Of a DNA stretch of 42,164 nt, positions 14,438 to 21,262 are shown in pieces. Source of the DNA: an uncultured Ruminococcus sp. (GTDB lineage: Bacteria > Bacillota > Clostridia > Oscillospirales > Ruminococcaceae); the NCBI GenBank assembly GCA_902780695.1, contig CACZGM010000032.1:1-42164 (forward strand). Direction: 5' to 3'. Made by a program: the position numbers and the translations under genes. Each line of letters begins with the position of its first letter. The first letter of the stretch is position 1. The notes beneath the pieces were generated by a model. That model ran no database searches. It was not told the DNA's origin and was given only the letters and a program-made list of their open reading frames with translations.

Positions 14438-14643
14438 TCAGACTATCAGTTTTTCGAGCGTCCGCAGCAGTTCGGCTGCATCTGCGGGCTTTGAGAAGTG
14501 TGCGTTTATTCCGGCGCTTGCCGTTCTGTGTGCGTCGTATTCCACGTCATTTGCGGTAAGAGCTATTATCGGTATGCCTGCCGCGTCCTCACGTGGCATT
14601 GATCTGATTATCCTTGTCGCTTCCATACCGTCCATTATCGGCA
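14438..14643 (-). pseudogene. Truncated receiver (REC) domain of a lost two-component protein
   Basis: Reading from the edge of the inverted repeat, the frame encodes MPIMDGMEATRIIRS, then GIPIIALTANDV and AHFSKPADAAELLRTLEKLI. This is the second half of a REC domain, with the conserved Thr/Ala switch and the Lys of FSKP, as found at the C-terminus of hybrid histidine kinases. The half with the phospho-acceptor Asp and everything upstream is missing. The break falls at the outer end of the inverted repeat (14644), and no matching N-terminal part appears on the far side, so the insertion came with a deletion. An in-frame ATG inside the repeat would only give a chimeric 90-residue product. Confidence 0.8.
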
Positions 14644-14728
14644 TAGGTCGGAATGAGCTTGACATCAAGGAATGTGTCCGCTTTGCGGATTTCGGAACAA
14701 CAACTGCCATAAGGCAGTTGTTGAGGAC
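14644..14728 (+). repeat. Left terminal inverted repeat
   Basis: It contains the hairpin CAACTGCC-ATAA-GGCAGTTG (extendable outward) and CCGC-TTT-GCGG. Its outer 27 bp, starting TAGGTCGGAATGAGC, match the reverse complement of the right copy exactly. Confidence 0.85.
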
Positions 14729-14734
14729 ACATTA

Positions 14735-14763
14735 TTTACAAATGTTTCTGTTAGTGGTATAAT
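14735..14763 (+). promoter_or_regulatory. Promoter of the second WYL gene
   Basis: TTTACA (14735-14740), a 17-bp spacer and TATAAT (14758-14763), just inside the left repeat. The leader to the ATG at 14889 is about 120 nt with no supported gene. Confidence 0.82.
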
Positions 14764-14888
14764 CATATTGGTTGTTATGTGTCTGATGAAGTCATTTGCA
14801 CCGGGAAGAGATATGCACGCAGAGCTGAAAGACCTGTGCAGATACCCGTCCGGGATGATAGCCATTATACAATATGTGAGGTAACAGC

Positions 14889-15860
14889 ATGGAACATGAA
14901 AGAATAATCCACATCTACGACTACCTTTGCCGCAACACCGACGAGGAGCATAGCGCGTCCTGCAGGGATATACAGGATTACCTCGCAAAGACCGCGAATC
15001 TGACCGGGGTCTCGCCGCTTACGATACGGCGCGACATTGACAGGCTATGCGCTGCTGGGAACGATATCCGCAGGATAAACGGGCCGCATAACACCGCGCT
15101 TTACTGCCTTATAGACAAGGGTTTCACGTTCAACGAGATACGCTTTATGGTGGATTCTATATCGATCAACAAATTCCTTTCCGCGGAGCAGAAAAAGAAG
15201 CTGATACACAAATTCGAGGGTATGTGCACCGACGCGGAGATGAGAAATCTTATCAGCCGCATATCGCTGAACAGCACTGCCGTACCGTCGCTTGACCTGC
15301 TCGAAAATCTCGACAAGATCCACCGTATGATCTCCGAACGCCTTAAGATCAATTTCAAGTACGGCAAATTCGACACGAAAAAGCAGATGAATTACTACGA
15401 CAAGAGCCGCGAGATGATACCCGTGCGTGTTGTCTATTTCGACGAGCATTTCTATCTGCGCTGCTTCAATGAAGAAAACGGGCAGTTCCGCACTTACCGT
15501 ATCGACCGTATGAAAGACATCACCGCAGGGAAGAAGAGCCGCAGAAAAGTTCCCGAGGATAAGAAGTACGACGGATTTGTCGTGGATATGTTCGCTCCCG
15601 ACCGGTTCGAGTATGTAACTATGCGCGTCAGACGGTATCTGCTTGACGAGATGCTCGAACAGCTCGGCGAGTACGGGTCGTTCAGGGACGATCCCGACAA
15701 TGCCGACAGCGTTCTCGTCCGCGCAAAGGCAGGGATCAATGACAGGTTTTATCTGTGGGTGCTGAAATACGGTGAAAGCGTTGAGATAACCGCGCCTGCC
15801 GACATACGAAAAGAATTTGCGGAAAAACTTATAAAAATTTCTGAAATGTACTCAGTCTGA
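14889..15860 (+). CDS. WYL-domain transcriptional regulator (inverted-repeat unit copy)
   Basis: 323 aa. A winged helix occupies about 1-80 (ASCRDIQDYLAKTANLTG, then VSPLTIRRDIDRLCAAG). The WYL domain is at about 140-225 (SREMIPVRVVYFDEHFYLRC to FRTYRIDRMKDI), and the WCX part runs to the end (FYLWVLKYGESVEITAPADI). Layout and length match the element copy at 3790-4782, but identity looks low outside the motifs. GAGGT lies 7 bases before the ATG. It is the only gene inside the inverted-repeat unit. A TATAAT box follows its stop codon by 23 bp and points into the right repeat, so it may control an RNA made from that repeat, or its own unit. Known WYL proteins include ligand-responsive regulators of CRISPR and defence loci; no cas gene is near. 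Confidence 0.92.
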   Translation: MEHERIIHIYDYLCRNTDEEHSASCRDIQDYLAKTANLTGVSPLTIRRDIDRLCAAGNDIRRINGPHNTALYCLIDKGFTFNEIRFMVDSISINKFLSAEQKKKLIHKFEGMCTDAEMRNLISRISLNSTAVPSLDLLENLDKIHRMISERLKINFKYGKFDTKKQMNYYDKSREMIPVRVVYFDEHFYLRCFNEENGQFRTYRIDRMKDITAGKKSRRKVPEDKKYDGFVVDMFAPDRFEYVTMRVRRYLLDEMLEQLGEYGSFRDDPDNADSVLVRAKAGINDRFYLWVLKYGESVEITAPADIRKEFAEKLIKISEMYSV

Positions 15861-15883
15861 TAACTTTTGAAAGACTGATGCGC

Positions 15884-15889
15884 TATAAT
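15884..15889 (+). promoter_or_regulatory. -10 box reading into the right inverted repeat
   Basis: TATAAT at 15884-15889 would start transcription near 15896, one base before the repeat begins. The -35 region (TAACTT at 15861) is poor, so activation by a regulator would be needed. The element WYL gene at 3790 is also followed by a promoter with TATAATGTA, as here. Confidence 0.5.
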
Positions 15890-15896
15890 GTAATGC

Positions 15897-15985
15897 GTCC
15901 TCAACAACTGCCTTATGGCAGTTGTTGTTCCTAAATCCGCAATGCGGATTTAGGAAAGCCTTGATGTCAAGCTCATTCCGACCTA
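15897..15985 (-). repeat. Right terminal inverted repeat with stable hairpins
   Basis: It holds CAACAACTGCC-TTAT-GGCAGTTGTTG (15902-15927), CCTAAATCCGC-AAT-GCGGATTTAGG (about 15931-15955) and CTTGATGTCAAG. Its end is part of CCGACC-TAC-GGTCGG (15978-15992). As RNA this would be a row of tight hairpins. Confidence 0.85.
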
Positions 15986-15996
15986 CGGTCGGACAA

Positions 15997-16040
15997 AAGT
16001 GCAAGAAAAATTTGATTATTCTGGAATTTTCCTTGCACTT
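15997..16040. other. Hairpin outside the right inverted repeat
   Basis: AAGTGCAAG (15997-16005) pairs with CTTGCACTT (16032-16040); the stem extends by AAAA/TTTT after one mismatch. It could end a transcript from 15896 or be unrelated. Positions 16041-16127 show only the ribosome site of the next gene. Confidence 0.5.
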
Positions 16041-16127
16041 GAAGCCTGTTCACGATTGATGAGCAGACATTAATGTAGTTACGGAAGAAAAAGCTGTGCT
16101 GTTCTGTTTCTGAAAGGAGTGCATGGT

Positions 16128-16763
16128 ATGAGTAAGTCAGATATCAGGCTCATAATAAAGGTTTTTCTGATCTCTTTTGCAGTGATTGCCGTTGTATACG
16201 GAGGATTTTATCTGATAAGCAGAGTATATGTTCAGAGTATAAAAGACCAGAAATATTACACTGCTCAGAGCAATTACAATTCCGCTGTGCAGCTCATTCA
16301 GGACGGGGATTACAAAGGTGCCGCCGAAATACTCGGAAAAACAGGACAAAAAGAGTTTGAAGACAGCGACAAACTGAGACAATATGCATGGGCGCTTTAT
16401 TATTATTATGATACCAAAAACTATTCAGAGGCGTACCTTCATCTTGAAAAGTGCATTGATACCATAAGACAGCACACGGAGTTTCCTTCTCCCGACAAGT
16501 TGATGGAGGAGATAAAACCGCTTGCGGATAAACAAAGAGAAGACACTCTGAAAGAAATTGAGGAAAAGAACAGAAAAATAGCCGAACAGAATGCCAAAAA
16601 GCAGGAAACGACAGCGTCAAGGAAGTATTACCCGTACAGTCCGGACGACGAATATGATGTCAGCGATTATTACAGCGCCGAGGATTTCTACGATGACCAC
16701 TATGACGATTTCTTTGACTACTACGATGCCGAGGATTATTACAACGACCACGGAGGATTCTGA
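16128..16763 (+). CDS. Membrane-anchored helical protein with Asp/Tyr-rich tail
   Basis: 211 aa, not recognised as a named family. One transmembrane helix lies at about 9-31 (IKVFLISFAVIAVVYGGFYLI). Residues 40-140 are helical and TPR-like, with QLIQDGDYKGAAEILGK and a run of tyrosines in ALYYYYDTKNYSEAYLHLEKC. A charged coiled coil follows (about 140-165). The last 45 residues are almost only Asp, Tyr, Glu and Phe (DDHYDDFFDYYDAEDYYND). The tail could bind metal or a basic surface; this is a guess. I start at the ATG at 16128 because AAGGAG lies 8 bases before it; a GTG at 16119 overlaps that site. It is a single gene ended by 16769-16806. Confidence 0.8.
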   Translation: MSKSDIRLIIKVFLISFAVIAVVYGGFYLISRVYVQSIKDQKYYTAQSNYNSAVQLIQDGDYKGAAEILGKTGQKEFEDSDKLRQYAWALYYYYDTKNYSEAYLHLEKCIDTIRQHTEFPSPDKLMEEIKPLADKQREDTLKEIEEKNRKIAEQNAKKQETTASRKYYPYSPDDEYDVSDYYSAEDFYDDHYDDFFDYYDAEDYYNDHGGF

Positions 16764-16768
16764 AAAAC

Positions 16769-16806
16769 AATGCGCACAAAGACCGTTCAGTGTCTTTGTG
16801 CGCATT
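16769..16806. terminator. Bidirectional terminator
   Basis: AATGCGCACAAAGAC (16769-16783) pairs perfectly with GTCTTTGTGCGCATT (16792-16806), flanked by A-rich and T-rich runs. It serves the membrane protein gene on the plus strand and the convergent SRAP operon on the minus strand. Confidence 0.85.
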
Positions 16807-16864
16807 TGTTTTGCCGCCGCTTAGTCCGCGTTCGGCAGCGGCTCTATGAGAATAGGCGTTCCGG

Positions 16865-17512
16865 TCAGTTGCCGGAACGGTTTATCACCTTTTCCGTCAC
16901 AAGATCGGTCAGTGCGTTTTCCGTGACCTTTTCCGGCTCACCGTCCGGGGCTATCCATTCATCTATCTCTGACTCCGGCAGTATCACCGGCATTCTGTCG
17001 TGTATCGTGCTTACAGCTTCACAGGGTTTTCTGGTGAGTACAACAAATGCGGGATATCTGAACCCGTTTATCTCTTCCATCTGATACAGCCCCGCGAGCC
17101 ATGTTATCTCCGCATCTCTCGGCTGTATCGCGTACTTTTCGCCGGTCTTTTTTCTGCCGTTCGGGAGGTCATAGTGCTGCCACTCGAAGTACCACGATGC
17201 CGGAATTATGCAGCGGCGGCGGTACCACGAATCGCGGAATGTCGGCTTCTCGGCGGCGGTCTCGATGCGCGCGTTCACGACCGGCTGTTTCAGACCCGGA
17301 ACATGAAAACCCCACTGCATCGGGAAAACGGTGCGACGCCCGTTCTTGTCGGGAGCTATGACTGCCGCGATATCGGTGGGTCTTATCTCACCGCTCATGG
17401 AAAGCGGACGCGACAGGTTTATCATCATCTGCTGCGCGAACGAAACCTGCTTTGCGGCGGTAATTATCGGTTTCAGCTCTTTGTCAATGTCGGCGTAAAA
17501 TCTGGTACACAT
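16865..17512 (-). CDS. SOS response-associated peptidase (SRAP, YedK/HMCES family)
   Basis: 215 aa. SRAP proteins crosslink to abasic sites in single-stranded DNA through the N-terminal cysteine and shield them. Cys2 directly follows the initiator Met (MCTRF), as required after Met removal. The other active-site positions are visible: Asn80 in VVNARIET, Glu110 in SWYFEW, and His in STIHDRMPVIL. It is the last gene of a six-gene operon headed by an XRE repressor and an ImmA-type protease, and starts 1 bp after the GNAT stop. Its company with a Y-family polymerase fits a DNA-damage role. A hairpin, CGTTCCGG with CCGGAACG, spans the stop codon. Confidence 0.95.
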   Translation of the reverse strand: MCTRFYADIDKELKPIITAAKQVSFAQQMMINLSRPLSMSGEIRPTDIAAVIAPDKNGRRTVFPMQWGFHVPGLKQPVVNARIETAAEKPTFRDSWYRRRCIIPASWYFEWQHYDLPNGRKKTGEKYAIQPRDAEITWLAGLYQMEEINGFRYPAFVVLTRKPCEAVSTIHDRMPVILPESEIDEWIAPDGEPEKVTENALTDLVTEKVINRSGN

Positions 17513-17513
17513 A

Positions 17514-18062
17514 TCATTCCTCGAATATTTTCAGCGTGATAAACAACATTCTGATACCCATAAAAGTCCGCATAAGATCGCGGTATTCCTTGTTTCTCAC
17601 ACGCCCGTTTATACTCATAAGATCAAAGATTACATTTGCTTCCTGCATCTTCTGACCCGTATGTATGAAACCGGCGTTTACATAAAAGTGCAGTCTCCTG
17701 ACCCGCTGGTCATAGTTGCCGTATTTTTCATCGATCTCTTCTATCGCGAGGAACAGCCTCCTGCCTTTGTAGTATTCCTGCGCGGATCTGAGTATCGCTG
17801 TCCCGCAGCCTTTTCCGCGCATATTATCATCTACTGCGAAATAAAAAACATAGCTAAGGTCAAGACGGTTCACGACATAGAGGAAACCTACCCACTCGTC
17901 ACCGTCGCGGCAGCTGAAAAAGTCCACATTTTTCTTTTGCGCACCGCGCAGAAGAATGAAGAAAGGTGCGCGTTCATCTGCGGGAAAAGCGGTATTGTAG
18001 AGTCGTTTGATCTTTTCAATATCGCTCTTGTCATTCTTTATATCAACAAAACGGATATTCAT
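17514..18062 (-). CDS. GNAT-family N-acetyltransferase
   Basis: 182 aa. The acetyl-CoA pyrophosphate-binding motif is MRGKGCGTAILRSA near residue 84, preceded by the beta-4 strand SYVFYFAVDD and followed by LFLAIEEID and the RLHFYVNAGFIHTG segment typical of the fold. The substrate cannot be read from the sequence. Its ATG overlaps the stop of the YolD-like gene by 4 bp, and SRAP begins 1 bp after its own stop, so all three are translated together. Within a damage operon it might modify a protein, a small molecule or an antibiotic. Confidence 0.9.
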   Translation of the reverse strand: MNIRFVDIKNDKSDIEKIKRLYNTAFPADERAPFFILLRGAQKKNVDFFSCRDGDEWVGFLYVVNRLDLSYVFYFAVDDNMRGKGCGTAILRSAQEYYKGRRLFLAIEEIDEKYGNYDQRVRRLHFYVNAGFIHTGQKMQEANVIFDLMSINGRVRNKEYRDLMRTFMGIRMLFITLKIFEE

Positions 18063-18550
18063 TCCGTGATCTCCTTTATTTCAAGTATATCAGAGAAAAC
18101 TATCTTCTCCCCGCCGACGGTGATCATCCGTCTGACTGTATCAATACCGTTCAGCACGCCTTTGGTTTCGGCATACTGTCCGCGGCAGCCGTAAGCGTCA
18201 TTCTCCTTGTCTGTGCATGGTACGAAATGCGTCACGCTGACAGTCACATTGTTCTCGCGGGCGGAACTGCCGTTGTGAACAAGCTCCAGCAGACCTGCTA
18301 TTCTGCTGTCAAGCTCGGCGCATTCGTCCTCGGAAAGCTCAATCCGTTCGCAGTACAGCTCGTCCTTCGCTTCGACGGCTTCACTAAAGCCTTTGAGAGC
18401 GTCGAACGGGCTGAATATTTTTGCCCGCTTGCCGTGCGGCATTGCCGGGTGCCTGACCGCGAAGCTGTCGCTGACAGCGTGAAAGGGTCTGCCGTGCCTC
18501 AGCACATCGGTGTATTTGAAATTATCGGGGACTGCCATATATCCGAGCAT
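18059..18550 (-). CDS. YolD-like protein
   Basis: 163 aa. The N-terminus HGRPFHAVSDSFAVRHPAMPHGKRAKIFSPFDALKGF is the hallmark of YolD-like proteins, small factors usually encoded beside a Y-family polymerase of the UvrX type in Firmicutes. The C-terminal half, with VTHFVPCTDKENDAYG and GVLNGIDTVRRMITVGGEKIVFSDI, also fits that family, where an SH3-like strand set is usual. The partner polymerase gene ends 46 bp upstream. AAGGAG sits 8 bases before the ATG. It probably helps or limits the polymerase, but its biochemical action is not settled for the family. Confidence 0.85.
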   Translation of the reverse strand: MLGYMAVPDNFKYTDVLRHGRPFHAVSDSFAVRHPAMPHGKRAKIFSPFDALKGFSEAVEAKDELYCERIELSEDECAELDSRIAGLLELVHNGSSARENNVTVSVTHFVPCTDKENDAYGCRGQYAETKGVLNGIDTVRRMITVGGEKIVFSDILEIKEITE

Positions 18551-18596
18551 TTCCGTTCTCCTTTCCGCAAAACCGGCGCGGAAAAGAACAGACCGG

Positions 18597-20018
18597 CTAT
18601 GCGCGGTGTCCGCCGATCTGGGTATTCCGCTCTTTTGTTGTCGCGCCCTGCAGATAGTTCATTCCGTGCAGAACGGCATTCTTGCCGAACTTTGCGCGGA
18701 CGCTCTGCATAGCCGCCTGCAATTGCTTTTCTTTATTCATTTTGTCGTAATCCGTAAAAAAGTCGAGCTGATAAAAGCCTTCGTCGGGGACCACATCTGC
18801 CGCGCAGATACCGAGCTTCCGGAACAGAAGTCTGTTGTCTGTCTTTCTTTCGATGTCCGGCATTATGACTTCGGTGATGAATTTCGATAAATTCGTTCGT
18901 TCCAATGTCACAGCCGTTCCCGTCGCGTGCTTCGGGTGAAGTCTGCCGTAGAAATCCACACATACAGCGCCGTTATACTCCGGACAGTATTCCAGCGATT
19001 TCCAGTCGTAGCTTACCCACCAGACGAAAGTTCGGGCAATAACGTTTTTCTCAAACATCTCGGTCGCAAGCACATCGATCATCTCGCGGAAAACGAGGTG
19101 CGCCTCGTCGTACTTGTACGGGCGCGGAAGCACCTGGCTGTGTGACAGGGAATGTCCGTCCGTGCGATAAGTCTTGATGTCGTGCATCGTGACCGGTTCG
19201 ATGCCCCATGCGTGGTCTATCATGATCTCGCCGTCTATGCCGAATTCCTTGTAGAACCATTCCTCGTTCGTTATTGAATACCGCGCCACATCTCCCATTG
19301 TGTGCATCCCGTTTTTCTCAAGCCGCGCGGATTTTCCCATTCCGACCTGCCAGAAGTCGGTCAGCGGCGTGTGATCCCAGAGCAGGTATTTGTAGCTGTC
19401 CTCGTTGAGTTCCGCTATACGCACGCCGTCCTTGTCGGGCTTTGCTTTTTTCGCCACGATGTCCATTGCGACCTTTGCGAGATACATATTCGTGCCGATG
19501 CCGACAGTAGCCGTTATCCCCGTGGCTGCCAGGACTTCCCGCAGCATAGTCATTGCCATGATATGAGCGGGGTGTCTGCCGGTTCGTTCGGCTTCTTCTT
19601 GGTATCGGTGCAGATATTTCGTGCAGTCCACAAAGCTCTCGTCGATGCTGTAAACGTGAATATCCTCGGGCGCGGCATAATGCAGAAGTATCGAGTATAT
19701 CTGCGCCGAAACACGCTCATATTCAGCCATTCGCGGCGTTGCAATGATGAAATCCACGATGCGGCGGGTGCGTATCTCATAGTCCGCGATCTTCTGTTTC
19801 GCTTCAAACAGTCGGGGTCTGCCGGGAACGCCCATTGCTTTCAGTGCGGGAGACACCGCAAGACATATCGTCTGATCAGAGCGCGTCGGGTCGGCAACGA
19901 GGAGCTTCGCCGTCAGCGGATCAAGCCCTCTTGCGACACATTCGACACTCGCGTAGAACGACTTCATGTCGATAGCGATATATGCACGGTTTTCAGAATC
20001 CTTCTCCATATTGAACAT
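18597..20018 (-). CDS. Y-family DNA polymerase (UvrX/UmuC/DinB-like)
   Basis: 473 aa. The palm carboxylates are in YIAIDMKSFYASVECVARGLDP near residue 20 and YSIDESFVDCTKYL near 125. The HhH thumb is suggested around 200-240, and a little-finger domain follows at about 260-400. It is a translesion polymerase for damaged templates. Length and the YolD partner place it with the UvrX group rather than DinB. It overlaps the protease gene by 26 bp. Two starts are close, 20018 and 20009; both give MEKDSENRAYIAIDMK, so only three residues depend on the choice. No catalytic residue looks lost. Confidence 0.94.
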   Translation of the reverse strand: MFNMEKDSENRAYIAIDMKSFYASVECVARGLDPLTAKLLVADPTRSDQTICLAVSPALKAMGVPGRPRLFEAKQKIADYEIRTRRIVDFIIATPRMAEYERVSAQIYSILLHYAAPEDIHVYSIDESFVDCTKYLHRYQEEAERTGRHPAHIMAMTMLREVLAATGITATVGIGTNMYLAKVAMDIVAKKAKPDKDGVRIAELNEDSYKYLLWDHTPLTDFWQVGMGKSARLEKNGMHTMGDVARYSITNEEWFYKEFGIDGEIMIDHAWGIEPVTMHDIKTYRTDGHSLSHSQVLPRPYKYDEAHLVFREMIDVLATEMFEKNVIARTFVWWVSYDWKSLEYCPEYNGAVCVDFYGRLHPKHATGTAVTLERTNLSKFITEVIMPDIERKTDNRLLFRKLGICAADVVPDEGFYQLDFFTDYDKMNKEKQLQAAMQSVRAKFGKNAVLHGMNYLQGATTKERNTQIGGHRA

Positions 20019-20544
20019 CCATATTCCGCATAAAATCCGGGCTTGCGGACTTCGGCGCGAGCAGATCGTAGCCTTTGTGCTCCATAAGCTGCAGCTTCAT
20101 ATCGACAAGCTCTGCGGGAACATACAACTTTGAAGCGATATCAAAATATGTCCTGCTTTCCTCTATGGCTTCAAGAACATCGTTATCCGGCAGAAGTAGC
20201 TCGGCGGCGAAGAAATTCGCTTCTTTTTCGCAGTCATCTGCCTCGTTGAAATAGCCGACATCGAGGAACCCGCGCTCGCCGATATCCGTATGAAGCACCG
20301 CGTGACCAAGCTCATGCGCGGTTATTATGCGCCGGAATGTATCGGTAAGCTCGCTGTTTACGGTTATCACACTGATACCAAGTCTTCGGATAAAGAAACC
20401 CTTGCACGCCTGTTTTGCCGCGCCCATAGGCTCGTATTCGAGGATAATGCCAAGATCACGGCAGAGCCTTCCGGGGTCGCTCTCGTCGCATTCATCTATG
20501 ATCCCGCGCACTTTGTCTATGATAAGATCAAAGTTCAAGGTCAT
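19993..20544 (-). CDS. ImmA/IrrE-type metallopeptidase of the damage operon
   Basis: 183 aa. The zinc motif is in IITAHELGHAVLHTD near residue 75, followed by CEKEANFFAAELLLPD, the third ligand helix. This is the same family as 3255-3758 but only distantly similar in the rest. It overlaps the repressor stop by 4 bp and the polymerase start by 26 bp. In ICEBs1 and in Deinococcus IrrE/DdrO, such proteases cut an XRE repressor after DNA damage. Here the repressor is the preceding gene, so the protease probably switches on its own operon. Confidence 0.92.
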   Translation of the reverse strand: MTLNFDLIIDKVRGIIDECDESDPGRLCRDLGIILEYEPMGAAKQACKGFFIRRLGISVITVNSELTDTFRRIITAHELGHAVLHTDIGERGFLDVGYFNEADDCEKEANFFAAELLLPDNDVLEAIEESRTYFDIASKLYVPAELVDMKLQLMEHKGYDLLAPKSASPDFMRNMDVQYGEGF

Positions 20545-20963
20545 TCCTCCCCGCCGCGCTTTGCGGATTCCTCACGGCATCTTATATAAGCCTTGTTCAT
20601 GGCTTTAAGGAATTTGTCCTTTTCTTCCTGCGGCAGCTTTCCGCCGGCGAAGAACGCCGTAGCCGCAGAAAACAGCTCGGACATATCCTTTGCGGCTTTT
20701 CTGCCGTATTTCTTCTTTATGTCATTGACGTAGCTTTCTTCGAGCGACGTTATCTGCGGCAGCTCGGCACTGTCGTCGGCAAGTATATCCGGATCTATCT
20801 TAAAATACTCTGCGATGCGGTCAAGGATCCTGCGCTGCGGTGCCACCTCGCCGAGCTCATACTTGATGATTGAGCGTCTTGTTATGCCGAGCTCGGCCGC
20901 AAGCTGATCCTGCGTAAGCTCGTTTTCTTCTCTTAACTGTCTTATTTTATCCGCAAATGTCAT
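20541..20963 (-). CDS. XRE-family repressor heading the damage operon
   Basis: 140 aa. HTH_3 at about 3-58: FADKIRQLREENELTQDQLAAELG, then ITRRSIIKYELGEVAPQRRI. The C-terminal part (about 70-140) ends AGGKLPQEEKDKFLKAMNKAY, resembling the tail of the mobile-element repressor at 2717. I start at the ATG at 20963, preceded by AAAGGCGG; the longer frame from 21044 would begin above the promoter's start point. Two perfect ATTCAC-N6-GTGAAT palindromes flank its promoter, consistent with autorepression. Cleavage by the next gene's protease would release six genes at once. Confidence 0.92.
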   Translation of the reverse strand: MTFADKIRQLREENELTQDQLAAELGITRRSIIKYELGEVAPQRRILDRIAEYFKIDPDILADDSAELPQITSLEESYVNDIKKKYGRKAAKDMSELFSAATAFFAGGKLPQEEKDKFLKAMNKAYIRCREESAKRGGEE

Positions 20964-20983
20964 AGAAATACCGCCTTTCGCTG

Positions 20984-21001
20984 ATTCACTGTTCTGTGAA
21001 T
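20984..21001. promoter_or_regulatory. Operator 1 of the damage operon
   Basis: ATTCAC-TGTTCT-GTGAAT, a perfect 6-6-6 palindrome covering the start point just downstream of the -10 box. Its twin at 21050-21067 has the same arms. Confidence 0.85.
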
Positions 21002-21003
21002 AT

Positions 21004-21032
21004 ATTATAACCGATATTTTCGTGTTTGTCAA
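21004..21032 (-). promoter_or_regulatory. Promoter of the XRE-ImmA-polymerase operon
   Basis: Minus strand: TTGACA (21032-21027), a 17-bp spacer and TATAAT (21009-21004), an exact consensus. The start is expected near 20997, inside operator 1. Confidence 0.9.
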
Positions 21033-21049
21033 TAGTTTTTGCAAAATTA

Positions 21050-21067
21050 ATTCACGGATGTGTGAAT
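21050..21067. promoter_or_regulatory. Operator 2 of the damage operon
   Basis: ATTCAC-GGATGT-GTGAAT, the second perfect palindrome, 18 bp upstream of the -35 box and 66 bp from operator 1 (start to start). That distance is close to six helical turns and would allow looping. Confidence 0.85.
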
Positions 21068-21212
21068 TGATTGTGCGAACCGGGTCTTATGCCGGTTACG
21101 GTGAGATAAGCAGGGAAGGGGAGATCATCAGGCATCATGCTTGGACAATTCCCGATATAGAATCATAAAAACAGGATCGCTGCGCTGTAATAGGGATATA
21201 TTACATACAAAA

Positions 21213-21240
21213 GACCGCCGGGTATTACCTCGGCGGCCTT
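21213..21240 (-). terminator. glgP terminator
   Basis: Read on the minus strand, GGCCGCCGAGGT pairs with ACCCGGCGGTC around a short loop, then TTTTG. It lies about 20 bp after the glgP stop. Confidence 0.8.
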
Positions 21241-21262
21241 TAAAGTTATATAGCCTTTATTA

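Larger units (their letters stand above)
14644..15985 (+). mobile_element. WYL-carrying unit bounded by long hairpin-containing inverted repeats
   Basis: Imperfect terminal inverted repeats of 85 bp (14644-14728) and 89 bp (15897-15985) enclose one WYL gene and its promoters, 1342 bp in all. The outer 27 bp are identical, 7-11 bp then differ, and most of the inner half, including a 35-bp run ending in GAGGAC, is identical again. No transposase is encoded. It resembles a non-autonomous element with a regulator as cargo. It truncates a REC-domain gene on its left. Whether it moves is not shown. Confidence 0.75.

Noticed and set aside
14889-15860. The WYL unit as an insertion sequence with a hidden transposase
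   Set aside because: The only ORF is a complete WYL regulator. Other frames are short antisense shadows without DDE or HUH motifs.
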